The notes beneath the pieces were generated by a model. The model saw only the letters and a program-made list of their open reading frames with translations. It had not been told where the DNA came from and made no database searches. A program made the translations under genes and the position numbers. A stretch of 64,000 nucleotides of DNA from Mesorhizobium waimense (GTDB lineage Bacteria; Pseudomonadota; Alphaproteobacteria; Rhizobiales; Rhizobiaceae). This document shows positions 37,472 to 45,934 of the stretch, in pieces (position 1 is the first letter of the stretch; the number at the start of each line of letters is the position of its first letter). The stretch lies in contig NZ_QZWZ01000027.1 in assembly GCF_003601975.1 (NCBI RefSeq), positions 1-64,000 of the forward strand, read 5' to 3'.

Positions 37472-38845
37472 ATGACGAAATGGTCGCCGAATTCGTGGAG
37501 GGCAAAGCCGATCAAGCAGGTTCCTGCTTATCCGGACCTTGCCGCGCTGAAGAATACGGAAGCCCAACTCGCCACCTTTCCGCCGCTGGTTTTTGCAGGT
37601 GAGGCGCGCAAGCTAAAGAAGCAGCTTGCGGCTGTCGCAGCCGGTGACGCATTCCTCCTCCAGGGCGGCGATTGCGCCGAGAGTTTTGCCGAGCATGGCG
37701 CGGACAATATCCGCGACTTCTTCCGCGTCTTCCTGCAGATGTCGGTGGTGCTGACCTTTGCCGGCGCGCAGCCGGTGGTGAAGATTGGCCGTGTCGCCGG
37801 CCAGTTCGCCAAGCCGCGTTCGTCCGACAACGAGACCAAGGGTGAGGTGACGCTGCCGAGTTACCGCGGTGACATCATCAACGGTATCGAGTTCGACGCC
37901 AAGTCGCGCATTCCAGATCCCGCCCGGCAGGAGATGGCATACCGCCAGTCGGCGGCGACGCTCAACCTTCTGCGCGCCTTCGCGCAGGGCGGCTATGCCA
38001 GCCTGGAGAATGTGCATAGCTGGATGCTGGGCTTCGTTTCCGACAGCCCGCAGGGCGAAAAATACGAGTCGCTGGCGAATCGCATCACCGAGACGATGGA
38101 TTTCATGCGCGCGGTCGGCATCACCTCCGAAACCAATTTCGCGCTGCGCGAGACGGATTTCTACACCAGCCACGAGGCGCTGCTGCTCGGCTATGAGGAG
38201 GCGCTGACCCGCGTCGATTCCACCTCGGGCGACTGGTACGCCACGTCCGGCCACATGATCTGGATCGGCGACCGCACGCGCCAGCCCGACCATGCGCATG
38301 TCGAGTACTGCCGCGGCATCAAGAACCCGCTCGGCTTGAAATGCGGTCCGTCGCTGACGCCGGACGGCTTGCTGGAACTGATCGACCTGCTCAACCCGGA
38401 GAACGAACCTGGACGGTTGACGCTAATCGCGCGCTTCGGCTCCGACAAGGTCGCCGACCATCTGCCGAAGCTGGTGCGCGCGGTGCAGAAGGAAGGCCGC
38501 AACGTGGTGTGGTCGTCGGACCCGATGCATGGCAACACCATCGAGGCAGCCGGCTACAAGACGCGGCCGTTCGACCGTATCCTCAAGGAAGTGCAGACCT
38601 TCTTCGAGGTGCACCGCGCCGAAGGCACGCATCCGGGCGGCATCCATGTCGAGATGACCGGCAAGAACGTTACCGAATGCACCGGTGGCGCCCGCGCTAT
38701 CACCGCCGAAGAGCTGCAGGACCGCTACCACACCCATTGCGATCCACGCCTCAACGCCGACCAGGCGATCGAGCTGGCCTTCCTGGTCTCGGATCTGCTC
38801 AAGAAGAGCCATCCGGTCCAGCATAAGCAGGCCGCGAACGGCTGA
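37472..38845 (+). CDS. aroG: 3-deoxy-7-phosphoheptulonate synthase, class II
   Basis: A 457-residue class II (plant-type) DAHP synthase. Signature regions are FLLQGGDCAESFAEH, GRVAGQFAKPRSS, TLPSYRGDIINGIEFD, NPLGLKCGPSLTPDG, DPMHGNTIEAAGYKTR and GGIHVEMTGKNVTECTGG. It condenses phosphoenolpyruvate with erythrose 4-phosphate, the first step of the shikimate pathway. The start is ATG at 37472 (MTKWSPNSWRAKPI). Two small hairpins in the leader (CCCCATATAGGGG near 37408, and GGCGAG/CTCGCC at 37433-37448) could have a regulatory role. A good terminator follows at 38878. Confidence 0.95.
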   Translation: MTKWSPNSWRAKPIKQVPAYPDLAALKNTEAQLATFPPLVFAGEARKLKKQLAAVAAGDAFLLQGGDCAESFAEHGADNIRDFFRVFLQMSVVLTFAGAQPVVKIGRVAGQFAKPRSSDNETKGEVTLPSYRGDIINGIEFDAKSRIPDPARQEMAYRQSAATLNLLRAFAQGGYASLENVHSWMLGFVSDSPQGEKYESLANRITETMDFMRAVGITSETNFALRETDFYTSHEALLLGYEEALTRVDSTSGDWYATSGHMIWIGDRTRQPDHAHVEYCRGIKNPLGLKCGPSLTPDGLLELIDLLNPENEPGRLTLIARFGSDKVADHLPKLVRAVQKEGRNVVWSSDPMHGNTIEAAGYKTRPFDRILKEVQTFFEVHRAEGTHPGGIHVEMTGKNVTECTGGARAITAEELQDRYHTHCDPRLNADQAIELAFLVSDLLKKSHPVQHKQAANG

Positions 38846-38877
38846 TCCTGTCCGCAAGCAGAATGGATTGAAGAAAG

Positions 38878-38901
38878 AAGCGCTGGAGAAATCCGGCGCT
38901 T
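38878..38901 (+). terminator. rho-independent terminator of the DAHP synthase gene
   Basis: AAGCGCTGG (38878-38886) pairs with CCGGCGCTT (38893-38901) with one G-T wobble around AGAAAT. The stem is followed by TTCTCGTTT, giving a T-rich tail 32 bp after the stop. Confidence 0.75.
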
Positions 38902-38956
38902 TTCTCGTTTCGCGGCGACGCATGACCGGCCGCTGATCACATCAGCGCTTACGAAA

Positions 38957-39748
38957 ATGTGTTCTCACACGACCATCGCAAAACCAAGATTGAGGTGGAA
39001 CGCACGAGCCACTCCGAGCCCTCTCGATGCGATCGCCAGCACCATGCGCCACGAGCATGCCATCATTCACCACCGCGGGCTTGATTTCTGGTCGGCGCGC
39101 GCAGCGGTCCTCGTCATCATCTGCCTGCAGCTTCTCGTCATCAACGACCTCTCGTTCGGCCCGCGGTGGCTGGCTCCGGCGATCGAGGCAGCGCTGCTTT
39201 TGCCGTTGTCGATTGCGACGGCCTGGACGCAAGTCGCGACCCAGACAGCTGTCGAGCATGATCAATGGTACGCGATCGGCCGGTTTCGCGTGTTCATCCG
39301 TCGGATGGCGCTGGTGATGACCGGCGTCATCAGCATCGTGAATTGTGGTTCGCTGGCCTTCCTGGTGCGCGCGCTGCTGGGAGGCCATGCCGGCCCCGGA
39401 ACGACGCTTCTCGTCGACGCGCTGAACATCTGGGTCACCAATGTCATCGTCTTTGCGCTCTGGTTCTGGAGCACCGACCGGGGCGGACCGCCGACCTGCG
39501 GCCTCGTCAAGCGTGCGCAGGCAGACTTCCTGTTCCCGCAAATGACGCTGCCCGATCGCGAAATCCAGGGCTGGCTGCCGGGTTTCGTCGACTATGTCTT
39601 CCTGGCGTTCACCAATGCGACGGCGTTCTCGCCGACCGACACTTTGCCGCTCACCCAGCGTGCCAAGGTGCTGATGATGGCGGAGGCGATGATCTCGCTG
39701 CTGACGATCGCGCTGGTGGCCGCGCGGGCCGTCAACATTCTGGCTTAG
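38957..39748 (+). CDS. membrane protein, DUF1345-like
   Basis: A 263-residue protein with about five to six membrane helices: FWSARAAVLVIICLQLLVI, LAPAIEAALLLPLSIAT, MALVMTGVISIVNCGSLAFLV, ALNIWVTNVIVFALWFW, and the C-terminal VLMMAEAMISLLTIALVAARAVNI. The end VDYVFLAFTNATAFSPTD to PLTQRAKVLMMAEAMISL is the most conserved-looking part and recalls the pore region of two-TM channels and of DUF1345 proteins. It has no charged S4 helix. The start is uncertain: ATG at 38957, or ATG at 39044 (MRHEHAIIHH); neither has a good ribosome-binding site. It is convergent with the toxin-antitoxin pair. Confidence 0.65.
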   Translation: MCSHTTIAKPRLRWNARATPSPLDAIASTMRHEHAIIHHRGLDFWSARAAVLVIICLQLLVINDLSFGPRWLAPAIEAALLLPLSIATAWTQVATQTAVEHDQWYAIGRFRVFIRRMALVMTGVISIVNCGSLAFLVRALLGGHAGPGTTLLVDALNIWVTNVIVFALWFWSTDRGGPPTCGLVKRAQADFLFPQMTLPDREIQGWLPGFVDYVFLAFTNATAFSPTDTLPLTQRAKVLMMAEAMISLLTIALVAARAVNILA

Positions 39749-39757
39749 AGCCGGTTC

Positions 39758-40525
39758 CTAGCGTCCACGTTCCCAGCGTAGACCGGCAAGTCTCGGGTCG
39801 GAAAAGGCCGTCCTTGAAAATTCGATCCGCTTTTCCGGGAATTCGCAAATCGCCTGGATGCCGAAGGCGCCGAGGCGGATGCGCCAGGTTTGCGGCTCCA
39901 GCGGCTTTGCCTTGACAAAACCCTTGCAGGTCAGCAGCGCGATGTTGGCGCCTTTCGGGTCGCGCGCCGAGCGATAGCGGATCGCCTGCAGCCCGGCCTC
40001 GCGCGCGACATCGGCAATGGACTGGCAAACGCTGTAGTCGGTCGGATGCGTCCATGCGGCGTGGTCGCGATCGAGCGGCGGCTGTGTCAGGTCGATGGCG
40101 TTGGAACATTTGATGGCGGCGGCGAAGGCGGTGTAGTCGGCGGCGTCGCGCGGCCAGGGCGTGTCAGGCGATTCCGCGAAGAACAGCAACCGGTAGAACG
40201 CCATTTCGGCGACCGCCGTCAGCATCGTCTCGGCGGCATAGTAGACGCCCAGGGTTCTGCCAGCGCGGCGGAAGCGCGAGCCGTGCGGATAGACCGAGCC
40301 ATAGCGGAAAGGCGTCGCCAGCAGATAGTGGAGATGGCGGCATTCGAGCGGGATTTGCGGCTTGGTCTCCTCGATCAGGTCCTCGAGCAGGGCCTGTTCG
40401 TCGAGCGTGTCGACGACCTTCAAGGTCGAGACGCGGTGCTGTGCCTCGACCATGCGCCAGTACTTGCCGTCGAGTGGAACGGCCTCAGACGAGAGCGCGG
40501 CGGGAGTCCAGGTAGGCGATGACAT
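39758..40525 (-). CDS. RES-domain toxin (NAD-degrading, predicted)
   Basis: A 255-residue protein. An extended N-terminal part reads WRMVEAQHRVSTLKVVDTLDEQALLEDLIEETKP. The RES core follows: PFRYGSVYPHGSRFRRAGRTLGVYYAAETMLTAVAEMAFYR, with the conserved Arg, Tyr and Glu of the family, then LQAIRYRSARDPKGANIALL. RES toxins such as MbcT and ParT consume NAD or transfer ADP-ribose to stop growth. It follows the Xre-type antitoxin gene on the same strand with a 41-bp overlap, as expected for this toxin-antitoxin type. ATG at 40525 (MSSPTWTPAA) is preferred to a longer frame. Confidence 0.88.
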   Translation of the reverse strand: MSSPTWTPAALSSEAVPLDGKYWRMVEAQHRVSTLKVVDTLDEQALLEDLIEETKPQIPLECRHLHYLLATPFRYGSVYPHGSRFRRAGRTLGVYYAAETMLTAVAEMAFYRLLFFAESPDTPWPRDAADYTAFAAAIKCSNAIDLTQPPLDRDHAAWTHPTDYSVCQSIADVAREAGLQAIRYRSARDPKGANIALLTCKGFVKAKPLEPQTWRIRLGAFGIQAICEFPEKRIEFSRTAFSDPRLAGLRWERGR

Positions 40526-40868
40526 CGACGAGCCCTGATATTGTCTGGATTTTCTCGGCTGGCGCGCCGTCGAAAGCCGTGTTGGCATTCTTCAGCCATG
40601 CCCGGGCGATCGTCTCGTCACCGCCGACAATGGCGTCGAGCGAACGGAACAATCGGACGAACAGCACCGCGAGCTCGAATGGCTTGGTGCCGCGCTCCAG
40701 CAGGAATTCCTGTTTGCGCATGCGCGAAACCGTGGCTTCCGAGACCCCGATGATCGAAGCCAGTATCCGGGCGGTGACATCGAGCAGTTCAGCGGCGCGC
40801 AGCGTGGCCTTGGTCAGAACTGCGTTTTCGGCTGCGCTTGCAGCGATTTGAGGCTGTATCATCGGCAT
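40485..40868 (-). CDS. Xre-type antitoxin with DUF2384 (MbcA/ParS-like) domain
   Basis: A 127-residue helical protein. It has an N-terminal helix-turn-helix DNA-binding part (ARILASIIGVSEATVSRMRKQEFLLERG) and the C-terminal DUF2384/toxin-binding part (AVLFVRLFRSLDAIVGGDETIARAWLKNANTAFDG). It neutralises the RES toxin and represses its own operon. Several ATGs cluster at the start (40862, 40868, 40880 and 40886); ATG at 40868 is chosen because GGAAA lies just upstream and the farther ones sit inside the presumed operator. Its stop lies inside the toxin gene. Confidence 0.85.
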   Translation of the reverse strand: MPMIQPQIAASAAENAVLTKATLRAAELLDVTARILASIIGVSEATVSRMRKQEFLLERGTKPFELAVLFVRLFRSLDAIVGGDETIARAWLKNANTAFDGAPAEKIQTISGLVDVIAYLDSRRALV

Positions 40869-40870
40869 GG

Positions 40871-40916
40871 TTTCCATTTCCATGGAAAATATAGGCCACA
40901 AAAATTTACATGGAAA
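40871..40916 (-). promoter_or_regulatory. promoter and twin operator of the RES/Xre operon
   Basis: A perfect 12-bp palindrome TTTCCATGGAAA (40877-40888) is followed 28 bp on, centre to centre, by TTTACATGGAAA (40905-40916). A further half site TTTCCATTT starts at 40871. On the minus strand TATATT (complement of 40888-40893) is a good -10, and TTTCCA (complement of 40911-40916) lies 17 bp from it as a -35-like element. The two sites would cover both promoter boxes, as expected for autoregulation. Confidence 0.7.
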
Positions 40917-40985
40917 GGTGGCGGCAACAATTTTTCTGAATTCCGGCGGGCATTCGCTCGTCGGGGACGGGCCGCCCGCGGCGCC

Positions 40986-42056
40986 TCAATCCTTCTTGTA
41001 GAGCAGCCAGCTCTTGCCGGCGCGGCCCGCCATCGCCGAATGCCGGGTCACGCGGTTGCGCCCGCTGACCTTCGAGCGATAGAGCGCCCGGTCGGCCTTG
41101 GTATAGAGATCCTCGGGGCTTTCAGCCTCGGATGCCATGCAGATGCCCATCGACACCGTCACCGTGCCATAATTGGTGCCGGTCTGGCTGCTGGTGAACG
41201 GGGTCTGTTCGATCAGCATGCGTATGCGCTCGGCGATCTCGTAGGTGGTGTCCTCGCTGGCGCCTTCGACGATCAGCGCGAACTCCTCGCCGCCGGTACG
41301 GGCCACGAACATGTCGCCGCGGATGCTGGTCTGGAGGATCTCGGCGATGATCTGGATGATCCTGTCGCCGACCGGGTGGCCGTAACGGTCGTTGATGTCC
41401 TTGAAGCGGTCGATATCGGCGAGAATCAGGGCGTTGAACAGGATGCCCTTGTTGCTGTTGTAGATCTTGGTGATTTCCTTGTCGAAGGCGCGCCGGTTCC
41501 AGATATGGGTCAGGGGATCGGTGTCGGCGAGACGCTTGTATTCCTCAAGCTTCGACTTGACGCTCTCGAGTTCGGCCGTCTTGTCGCTGAGCGTGCTCGC
41601 CACCTGCCTGCCGTGGTCGATCGTCGAATTGGTGGCGGCCGACATGGCGCCGACGATCTTCTGCAGCAGATCCTGCGACAGCAGGCTGCGGTTGCTCAGT
41701 CCGCTCGATGTCTCGTCGAGGATCCTGCCGTATTTCTCGATATGGGTGCGTTCGCTTCGCAGAAGCGAGGCGATGTCCTCGAGTTCCTTGGCGATGACGT
41801 CCCGGGCGTGCTCGACGATGCCCGGACCGTGATTCTGGGCAAAGAAGGTGCGCCCGATGCGGTCGAGGTCTTCCTGCGTCGGCCGGTTGCTCAGCGAGAC
41901 GACGGCAAGGCTGAGCTCATGGTTGCTGCCGCTCAGCGCCTCGTAGAAGATCTCGTAGTTGCGCGGCAGGCCAAGCACGCCAAGCTGGCGCATGGTTGCC
42001 ACGACGGTGCTTGCAATGTCGGTGTTCCTGTCGGTCGGGGCGGCTGCCGGCTGCAT
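40986..42056 (-). CDS. GGDEF diguanylate cyclase
   Basis: A 356-residue protein. The N-terminal 180 residues are helical and soluble, with long coiled-coil-like heptads (QVASTLSDKTAELESVKSKL); they resemble the sensory part of unannotated cytoplasmic cyclases. The GGDEF domain has DPLTHIWNRRAF, LADIDRFKDINDRYGH and ARTGGEEFALI. Five residues upstream, the inhibitory-site position is RGDM, not RxxD, so product inhibition may be absent. It should produce c-di-GMP and is the second such enzyme in the window after PleD. It is divergent from the GFA gene across a 342-bp gap. Confidence 0.9.
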   Translation of the reverse strand: MQPAAAPTDRNTDIASTVVATMRQLGVLGLPRNYEIFYEALSGSNHELSLAVVSLSNRPTQEDLDRIGRTFFAQNHGPGIVEHARDVIAKELEDIASLLRSERTHIEKYGRILDETSSGLSNRSLLSQDLLQKIVGAMSAATNSTIDHGRQVASTLSDKTAELESVKSKLEEYKRLADTDPLTHIWNRRAFDKEITKIYNSNKGILFNALILADIDRFKDINDRYGHPVGDRIIQIIAEILQTSIRGDMFVARTGGEEFALIVEGASEDTTYEIAERIRMLIEQTPFTSSQTGTNYGTVTVSMGICMASEAESPEDLYTKADRALYRSKVSGRNRVTRHSAMAGRAGKSWLLYKKD

Positions 42057-42398
42057 GTTCTGTTCACTCTACCCTAAGAGCCACCGCGGACCTGCGAGTG
42101 CCGGACGTCGCCGATGCGGGGAGTGCGACCGAAATTCCAGTCATGCGAAGAAATGCGTCCCCAAATCACGACCTCCGCTTGCAGGAACAATAGATGCGAG
42201 CGCGCTAAAGTTTCCTTAATGCGCCTGCATTGCAACGCATTTTCCTCTACCTCAGGATGCAAGAGGTTTTTCATGAGCGGGCGTCGAGGATTTCGGAACG
42301 CGTCCTTGCGGTGTCGCTTTTGTCTATGCCTGGCCGGCGCAAAACTGGAATCCTGCCGGCGAAACTGACTCTGGCAGCGAAATCAGACGGAGGCCAAG
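42057..42398. other. intergenic region between cyclase and GFA genes
   Basis: The 342 bases lie between the divergent GGDEF and GFA starts. Short overlapping frames on either strand show no family similarity and no good ribosome-binding sites. I see no strong palindrome, terminator or known repeat. The stretch is expected to hold the two promoters. GGAGG lies right before the GFA start. Confidence 0.5.
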
Positions 42399-42818
42399 AT
42401 GAGCGACGATCACAGCGGATCATGCCTGTGCGGAGCTGTGCGCTTCAGGACACGGGGGGCCTTGCGCGGCGTGATCTACTGCCATTGTTCGCAGTGCCGC
42501 AAACAGAGCGGGCACTATTACGCCGCAACCAACGTCCCCGATGAAAACATCACAATAGCGGGCGCCGAGAACATCAGTTGGTACGAAGCGTCGTCGTTTG
42601 CCAGGCGTGGCTTCTGCAAGACATGCGGCTCGGTGCTGTTCTGGAAGCCTCACAAGGATGCCTATGTTTCGGTCATGGCCGGCTTGTTCGACGCGCCAAC
42701 CGAGCTTCAAGGTGAGAGTCACATCTTCGTCGGCGACAAGGGCGACTACTACACGATCGACGACGGGCTGCCGCAATTCGAAAAATCGACGCCGTCGCTC
42801 AGGGTCGCGGACGAATGA
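42399..42818 (+). CDS. GFA family protein (glutathione-dependent formaldehyde-activating enzyme family)
   Basis: A 139-residue zinc protein. It has the structural zinc and catalytic cysteines of the family: CLCGAVRFRTRG (residues 9-20), YCHCSQCRKQSGHYYA and GFCKTCGSVLFW. The fold is the CENP-V/GFA beta sandwich. Characterised members bind glutathione or small thiol adducts, but most, including this one, have no tested substrate. GGAGGCCAAG lies just before the ATG. A class III alcohol dehydrogenase of the formaldehyde pathway is at the window's left edge but is not linked. Confidence 0.88.
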   Translation: MSDDHSGSCLCGAVRFRTRGALRGVIYCHCSQCRKQSGHYYAATNVPDENITIAGAENISWYEASSFARRGFCKTCGSVLFWKPHKDAYVSVMAGLFDAPTELQGESHIFVGDKGDYYTIDDGLPQFEKSTPSLRVADE

Positions 42819-42897
42819 TTTTTGCGGGGCCTGCCTTATTCCCTTGATCCAGCGGTTGCGATATCCCCTGCCGGTGACTCGGAAAGGGACGTTGGGC

Positions 42898-43257
42898 ATG
42901 CAACGGCTGATCGATGCTTTCTATAATTCGGTGCGGGCGTTTCGCAAGCTGGCCGCCAGCGAAAAGGCCTTCCAGCAGGAGCTGATGCTGCTGGTGCTTG
43001 CCTTGCCGCTCGGCTGGTTCGTTTCGACGTCCTGGCGTGGCTACGCGCTGCTGATCGGCGCGGTGCTGCTGTTGATCATGGTCGAAGTGCTCAACACCGG
43101 CATCGAGGCGGCGTGCGATGCCTTCAGCCGCGAATTCAACGTCGACATCCAGCTGGCCAAGGATTGCGGCTCGCTGGCGGTGCTGATTTCGGTGGTGATC
43201 GTCGCCGGCGTCTGGGGCATCGCCATCATCGAGCGCATCACGGGGCTACCGATCTAG
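42898..43257 (+). CDS. dgkA: diacylglycerol kinase
   Basis: A 119-residue, three-helix integral membrane enzyme. It begins MQRLIDAFYNSVRAFRKLAA, an amphipathic surface helix, then ELMLLVLALPLGWFV and YALLIGAVLLLIMVEVLNTGIEAACD. That last segment carries the DgkA signature with the catalytic Glu in VEVLNTGIEA. DCGSLAVLISVVIVAGVWG is the last helix. It phosphorylates diacylglycerol to phosphatidic acid, recycling lipid from osmoregulated periplasmic glucan synthesis. The start is the ATG at 42898; a long frame from 42598 overlaps the GFA gene and is spurious. Confidence 0.9.
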   Translation: MQRLIDAFYNSVRAFRKLAASEKAFQQELMLLVLALPLGWFVSTSWRGYALLIGAVLLLIMVEVLNTGIEAACDAFSREFNVDIQLAKDCGSLAVLISVVIVAGVWGIAIIERITGLPI

Positions 43258-43297
43258 CGCTGCAACCACCATATGTCGGTTACCAAAGGAGACCGAC

Positions 43298-43885
43298 ATG
43301 GCCGAGGCCGCCGATTTTCAACTGCTTGACCGAGCCGGCCTGCCGGACGATTTACGCTGGCTGGTTGAAAGATATCCGCGCGAGATGTGGCAGGGCCACG
43401 CAAACATCCACGGCATGGCCACTACGTGGCTGCAGCGGCACGATATGTTCCGCGAACTAGGCGGCATGCTCACCAAAGGCATTGGCGACTATCGCGAGGG
43501 CAAGTTGACGGCGCCGGAATTCGCGCGCTGGTTCGCGCCGCGCCTCAACCATTTCCTCGGCAATCTGGACGGTCACCACAATGTCGAGGACCATCACTAT
43601 TTCCCCGTCTTTGCCAAGGCCGAGAGCCGGCTGAAGCGCGGCTTTGAGATCCTGGACGCCGACCATCACACGATCCATGAAGGGCTGGAGCGCAATGCCG
43701 AGGCGGCGAACGCCTTCATCCGAACGCTGCAGGAGAGCGAGGACAGGCAGCGCTTTGCCGCCGATGCCTATGCCGACGAGAACAGCCGGCTGATCGCGAT
43801 GCTGGCAAGGCATCTGGCCGACGAGGAGGATCTGATCATTCCGCTGATCCTCGACCGGGGCGATCGCGCGCTCGACCCCGACTGA
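43298..43885 (+). CDS. hemerythrin-like HHE domain protein
   Basis: A 195-residue soluble helical protein. The metal-ligand histidines and acids of a hemerythrin-like four-helix bundle appear in MWQGHANIHGMATTWLQRHD, HHNVEDHHYFPVFAK, EILDADHHTIHEGLE and HLADEEDLIIPLIL. The diiron site could bind oxygen or nitric oxide or act as an iron or redox sensor. Such proteins are common in alphaproteobacteria. It follows dgkA by 40 bp with AGGAG-like sequence before the ATG, so it may be in the same transcript. It is convergent with dedA. Confidence 0.85.
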   Translation: MAEAADFQLLDRAGLPDDLRWLVERYPREMWQGHANIHGMATTWLQRHDMFRELGGMLTKGIGDYREGKLTAPEFARWFAPRLNHFLGNLDGHHNVEDHHYFPVFAKAESRLKRGFEILDADHHTIHEGLERNAEAANAFIRTLQESEDRQRFAADAYADENSRLIAMLARHLADEEDLIIPLILDRGDRALDPD

Positions 43886-43888
43886 CGT

Positions 43889-44488
43889 TCACGTTTCCCC
43901 GGCATCCTTGGCGCGTTCCTTGCCCGCAACATGGTGGGCAAGGAACCAGGCAAGACCGGCCACGGCAAGGCCGATGGCCAGGGCGATCAGCAGCCGCTCG
44001 TGGCGATGCAGCGCCTGGCCAACAATGCGCTCGGCACCCAGTCCGAAGACGTAGCCGACAGTGCCGAACAGGGCGGCCCAGACCAATGATGAGACGGCGT
44101 TGAGAATGATGAAGCGCGTCGCCGTAATGCTGGCGAAACCGGCGGCGATGCCGCCGACCAGGCGCATGCCGTAGATGTAGCGGTTCGACAGCACGAAGAT
44201 GTTGGGGTGCGAGGAGACGAGACGGAAGGCGTGGCTGAATCCCGGCCTTGCCTTCAGCTTGAGGACATAGGGATGATCGGCAAAGCTACGGCCGAGGATG
44301 AAGAAGAAGGTGTCGCCGACGAAGGCGCCGAAGGCGGCCACCAGGAAGGCCTGCCAAAGGACGAAAACGTGCTGATGGGCGAAGAAGCCGCCGAGGATGG
44401 CGGCACTTTCGCCTTCGGCCACGCAGCCCAGGAAAACCGCGAACAGCCCATACTGCTCGATAAGATGGTGGATCGCCTCGGTCATCAT
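43889..44488 (-). CDS. DedA family (SNARE-associated) membrane protein
   Basis: A 199-residue protein with five or six membrane helices. The start HLIEQYGLFAVFLGCVAEGESAAILGGF contains the Glu-rich loop with AEGESA, typical of the DedA proton-coupled group, and VGDTFFFILGRSFADHPYV follows. RYIYGMRLVGGIAAGF has the conserved Arg-rich R-x-x-[GA]-R/G region. DedA proteins transport or flip polyprenyl phosphate and related lipids. Its start overlaps the upstream DUF1003 stop by four bases (ATGA), so it is coupled to it. Confidence 0.87.
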   Translation of the reverse strand: MMTEAIHHLIEQYGLFAVFLGCVAEGESAAILGGFFAHQHVFVLWQAFLVAAFGAFVGDTFFFILGRSFADHPYVLKLKARPGFSHAFRLVSSHPNIFVLSNRYIYGMRLVGGIAAGFASITATRFIILNAVSSLVWAALFGTVGYVFGLGAERIVGQALHRHERLLIALAIGLAVAGLAWFLAHHVAGKERAKDAGET

Positions 44489-45045
44489 GAGGCTTGCCGC
44501 GCCGACAATTTCTCGTCGATCCGTTTGACCTGTTCGGCGAGCCGGACGATCTCATCGCGCAGGCTGATGATCTCGCTGTGACGCAATTCGTCCAGCTTCT
44601 CATGCAGCGCCATGATCTCGATCTCGGCCTTGAGGTTGACTTCGTAGTCGTGGGCGGCGTCGATGCGGTCGCGCTCGGTCTGGCGGTTCTGCGACATCAT
44701 GATGACCGGCGCCTGCAGCGCCGCGACCATGGAGAGAACCAGGTTGAGGAAGATGAAGGGGTAGGGGTCGAAGGCGTCGCGCGACAAGAGCCAGACATTG
44801 CCTGCGGTCCACAGGATCAGAAAGGCGATGAAGCCGAGGATGAAGGACCACGAGCCGCCGATCCGGGCGATGGTGTCGGCGACGCGGTCGCCGAGCGTCT
44901 GATGGAAGGCGACGGCCTTGTTGGTGTCCTTCGATATGGTGGTGCGTTCGAGCGTTGATTGCAGCACCCGGTTTTCGAGCTTGCTCAAGGCATCCGGCCT
45001 TCGCTTCAGCCAGCGGCTTGCCAGATCTTCGACGGTCTTGTTCAT
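44485..45045 (-). CDS. DUF1003 membrane protein
   Basis: A 186-residue protein with two membrane helices (WSFILGFIAFLILWTAGNVWLL, FIFLNLVLSMVAALQAPVIMM). The family core is FDPYPFIFLNLVLSMVAALQAPVIMMSQNRQTERDR. A basic coiled-coil-like tail (LKAEIEIMALHEKLDELRHSEIISLRDEIVRL) extends into the cytoplasm. DUF1003 proteins have no assigned function. The gene is coupled to dedA by an ATGA overlap, which suggests a shared envelope role. Confidence 0.87.
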   Translation of the reverse strand: MNKTVEDLASRWLKRRPDALSKLENRVLQSTLERTTISKDTNKAVAFHQTLGDRVADTIARIGGSWSFILGFIAFLILWTAGNVWLLSRDAFDPYPFIFLNLVLSMVAALQAPVIMMSQNRQTERDRIDAAHDYEVNLKAEIEIMALHEKLDELRHSEIISLRDEIVRLAEQVKRIDEKLSARQAS

Positions 45046-45135
45046 GTCTCGCCTCCGTCAGCGTCGTCCGCGATAGACGTAGAGGCTGCCGGTTCGAACG
45101 GGAAGTGGTAGATTGACGCGACCCGCGAGGACCAA

Positions 45136-45849
45136 ATGGCCGATTTCCAGAAAATCCGCGCCCGTGCGGCAAAACGCAAAGGCGGTGAGGCGGCTTTGGT
45201 TTCGCTGCTCGGGCCCATGCCCGACAACGCTGCCGTAGCGAAGGTGACGGACGATCGCATCCTGTCGACCATGGCTGAGCGCGTCTTTGCCGCCGGCTTC
45301 GTCTGGCGCGTCGTCGAGCAGAAATGGCCGGGCTTCGAGGAAGCGTTCCTCGGCTTTGAGCCGAAGCGGCTGTTGTTCCAGCCCGACGATTTCTGGCACG
45401 ATCTGGCCTCCGACAGGCGCATTGTGCGCAATCCGCAGAAGATCAAATCCGTCCGCGACAATGCCGCTTTCGTCGAGTGCGTGTCGAGAGAACATGGCGG
45501 TTTCGGCAAGTTCCTCGCCGCTTGGCCTGCCGACGACCAGGTCGGGCTGATGGCCTGGCTCGGTAAGCATGGCAGCCGGCTCGGCGGTAACACCGGCCAG
45601 TATTTCCTGCGCTGGCTGGAGTGGGACGCCTTCATCGTCTCGTCCGACATGGCGGCCGCATTGCGCGATGCCGGCCTCGACATGGCCGAAAGCCCGACCT
45701 CGAAGAAGGATTTCGACAAGATCCAGGCTCAGATCAACATATGGGTCGCGCAAACCGGCCTGCCGCGCCGGCACATTTCGCGCATCCTGGCGATGTCGAT
45801 CGGCGAAAACCATTCGCCGGAAGCGCTGCGCGAATATATGGGCGAGTAG
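45136..45849 (+). CDS. DNA-3-methyladenine glycosylase I family protein
   Basis: A 237-residue soluble protein of the Tag/COG2818 family. It has the helical core motif FAAGFVWRVVEQKWPGFEEAF and the KIKSVRDNAAFV region. The typical N-terminal Cys-x-W start of Tag and its zinc-binding Cys/His set (CGW, C-terminal HxxxC) are not present, so activity on 3-methyladenine is not assured. If active, it removes alkylated bases in base-excision repair. The start is ATG at 45136 (MADFQKIRARA). It is divergent from the DUF1003 gene and precedes nadE by 85 bp. Confidence 0.75.
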   Translation: MADFQKIRARAAKRKGGEAALVSLLGPMPDNAAVAKVTDDRILSTMAERVFAAGFVWRVVEQKWPGFEEAFLGFEPKRLLFQPDDFWHDLASDRRIVRNPQKIKSVRDNAAFVECVSREHGGFGKFLAAWPADDQVGLMAWLGKHGSRLGGNTGQYFLRWLEWDAFIVSSDMAAALRDAGLDMAESPTSKKDFDKIQAQINIWVAQTGLPRRHISRILAMSIGENHSPEALREYMGE

Positions 45850-45934
45850 CCCTGATCGATACCCGTCACACGAGTACGATTGGTACAAGCAAACGCCATT
45901 GCCCGGGCAATTCCGCCACGCTAAACCCTCAGAC

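Noticed and set aside
38957..42398. Defence island around the RES/Xre pair
   Set aside because: No restriction, Abi, CBASS or similar genes adjoin; neighbours are ordinary membrane, cyclase and metabolic genes.
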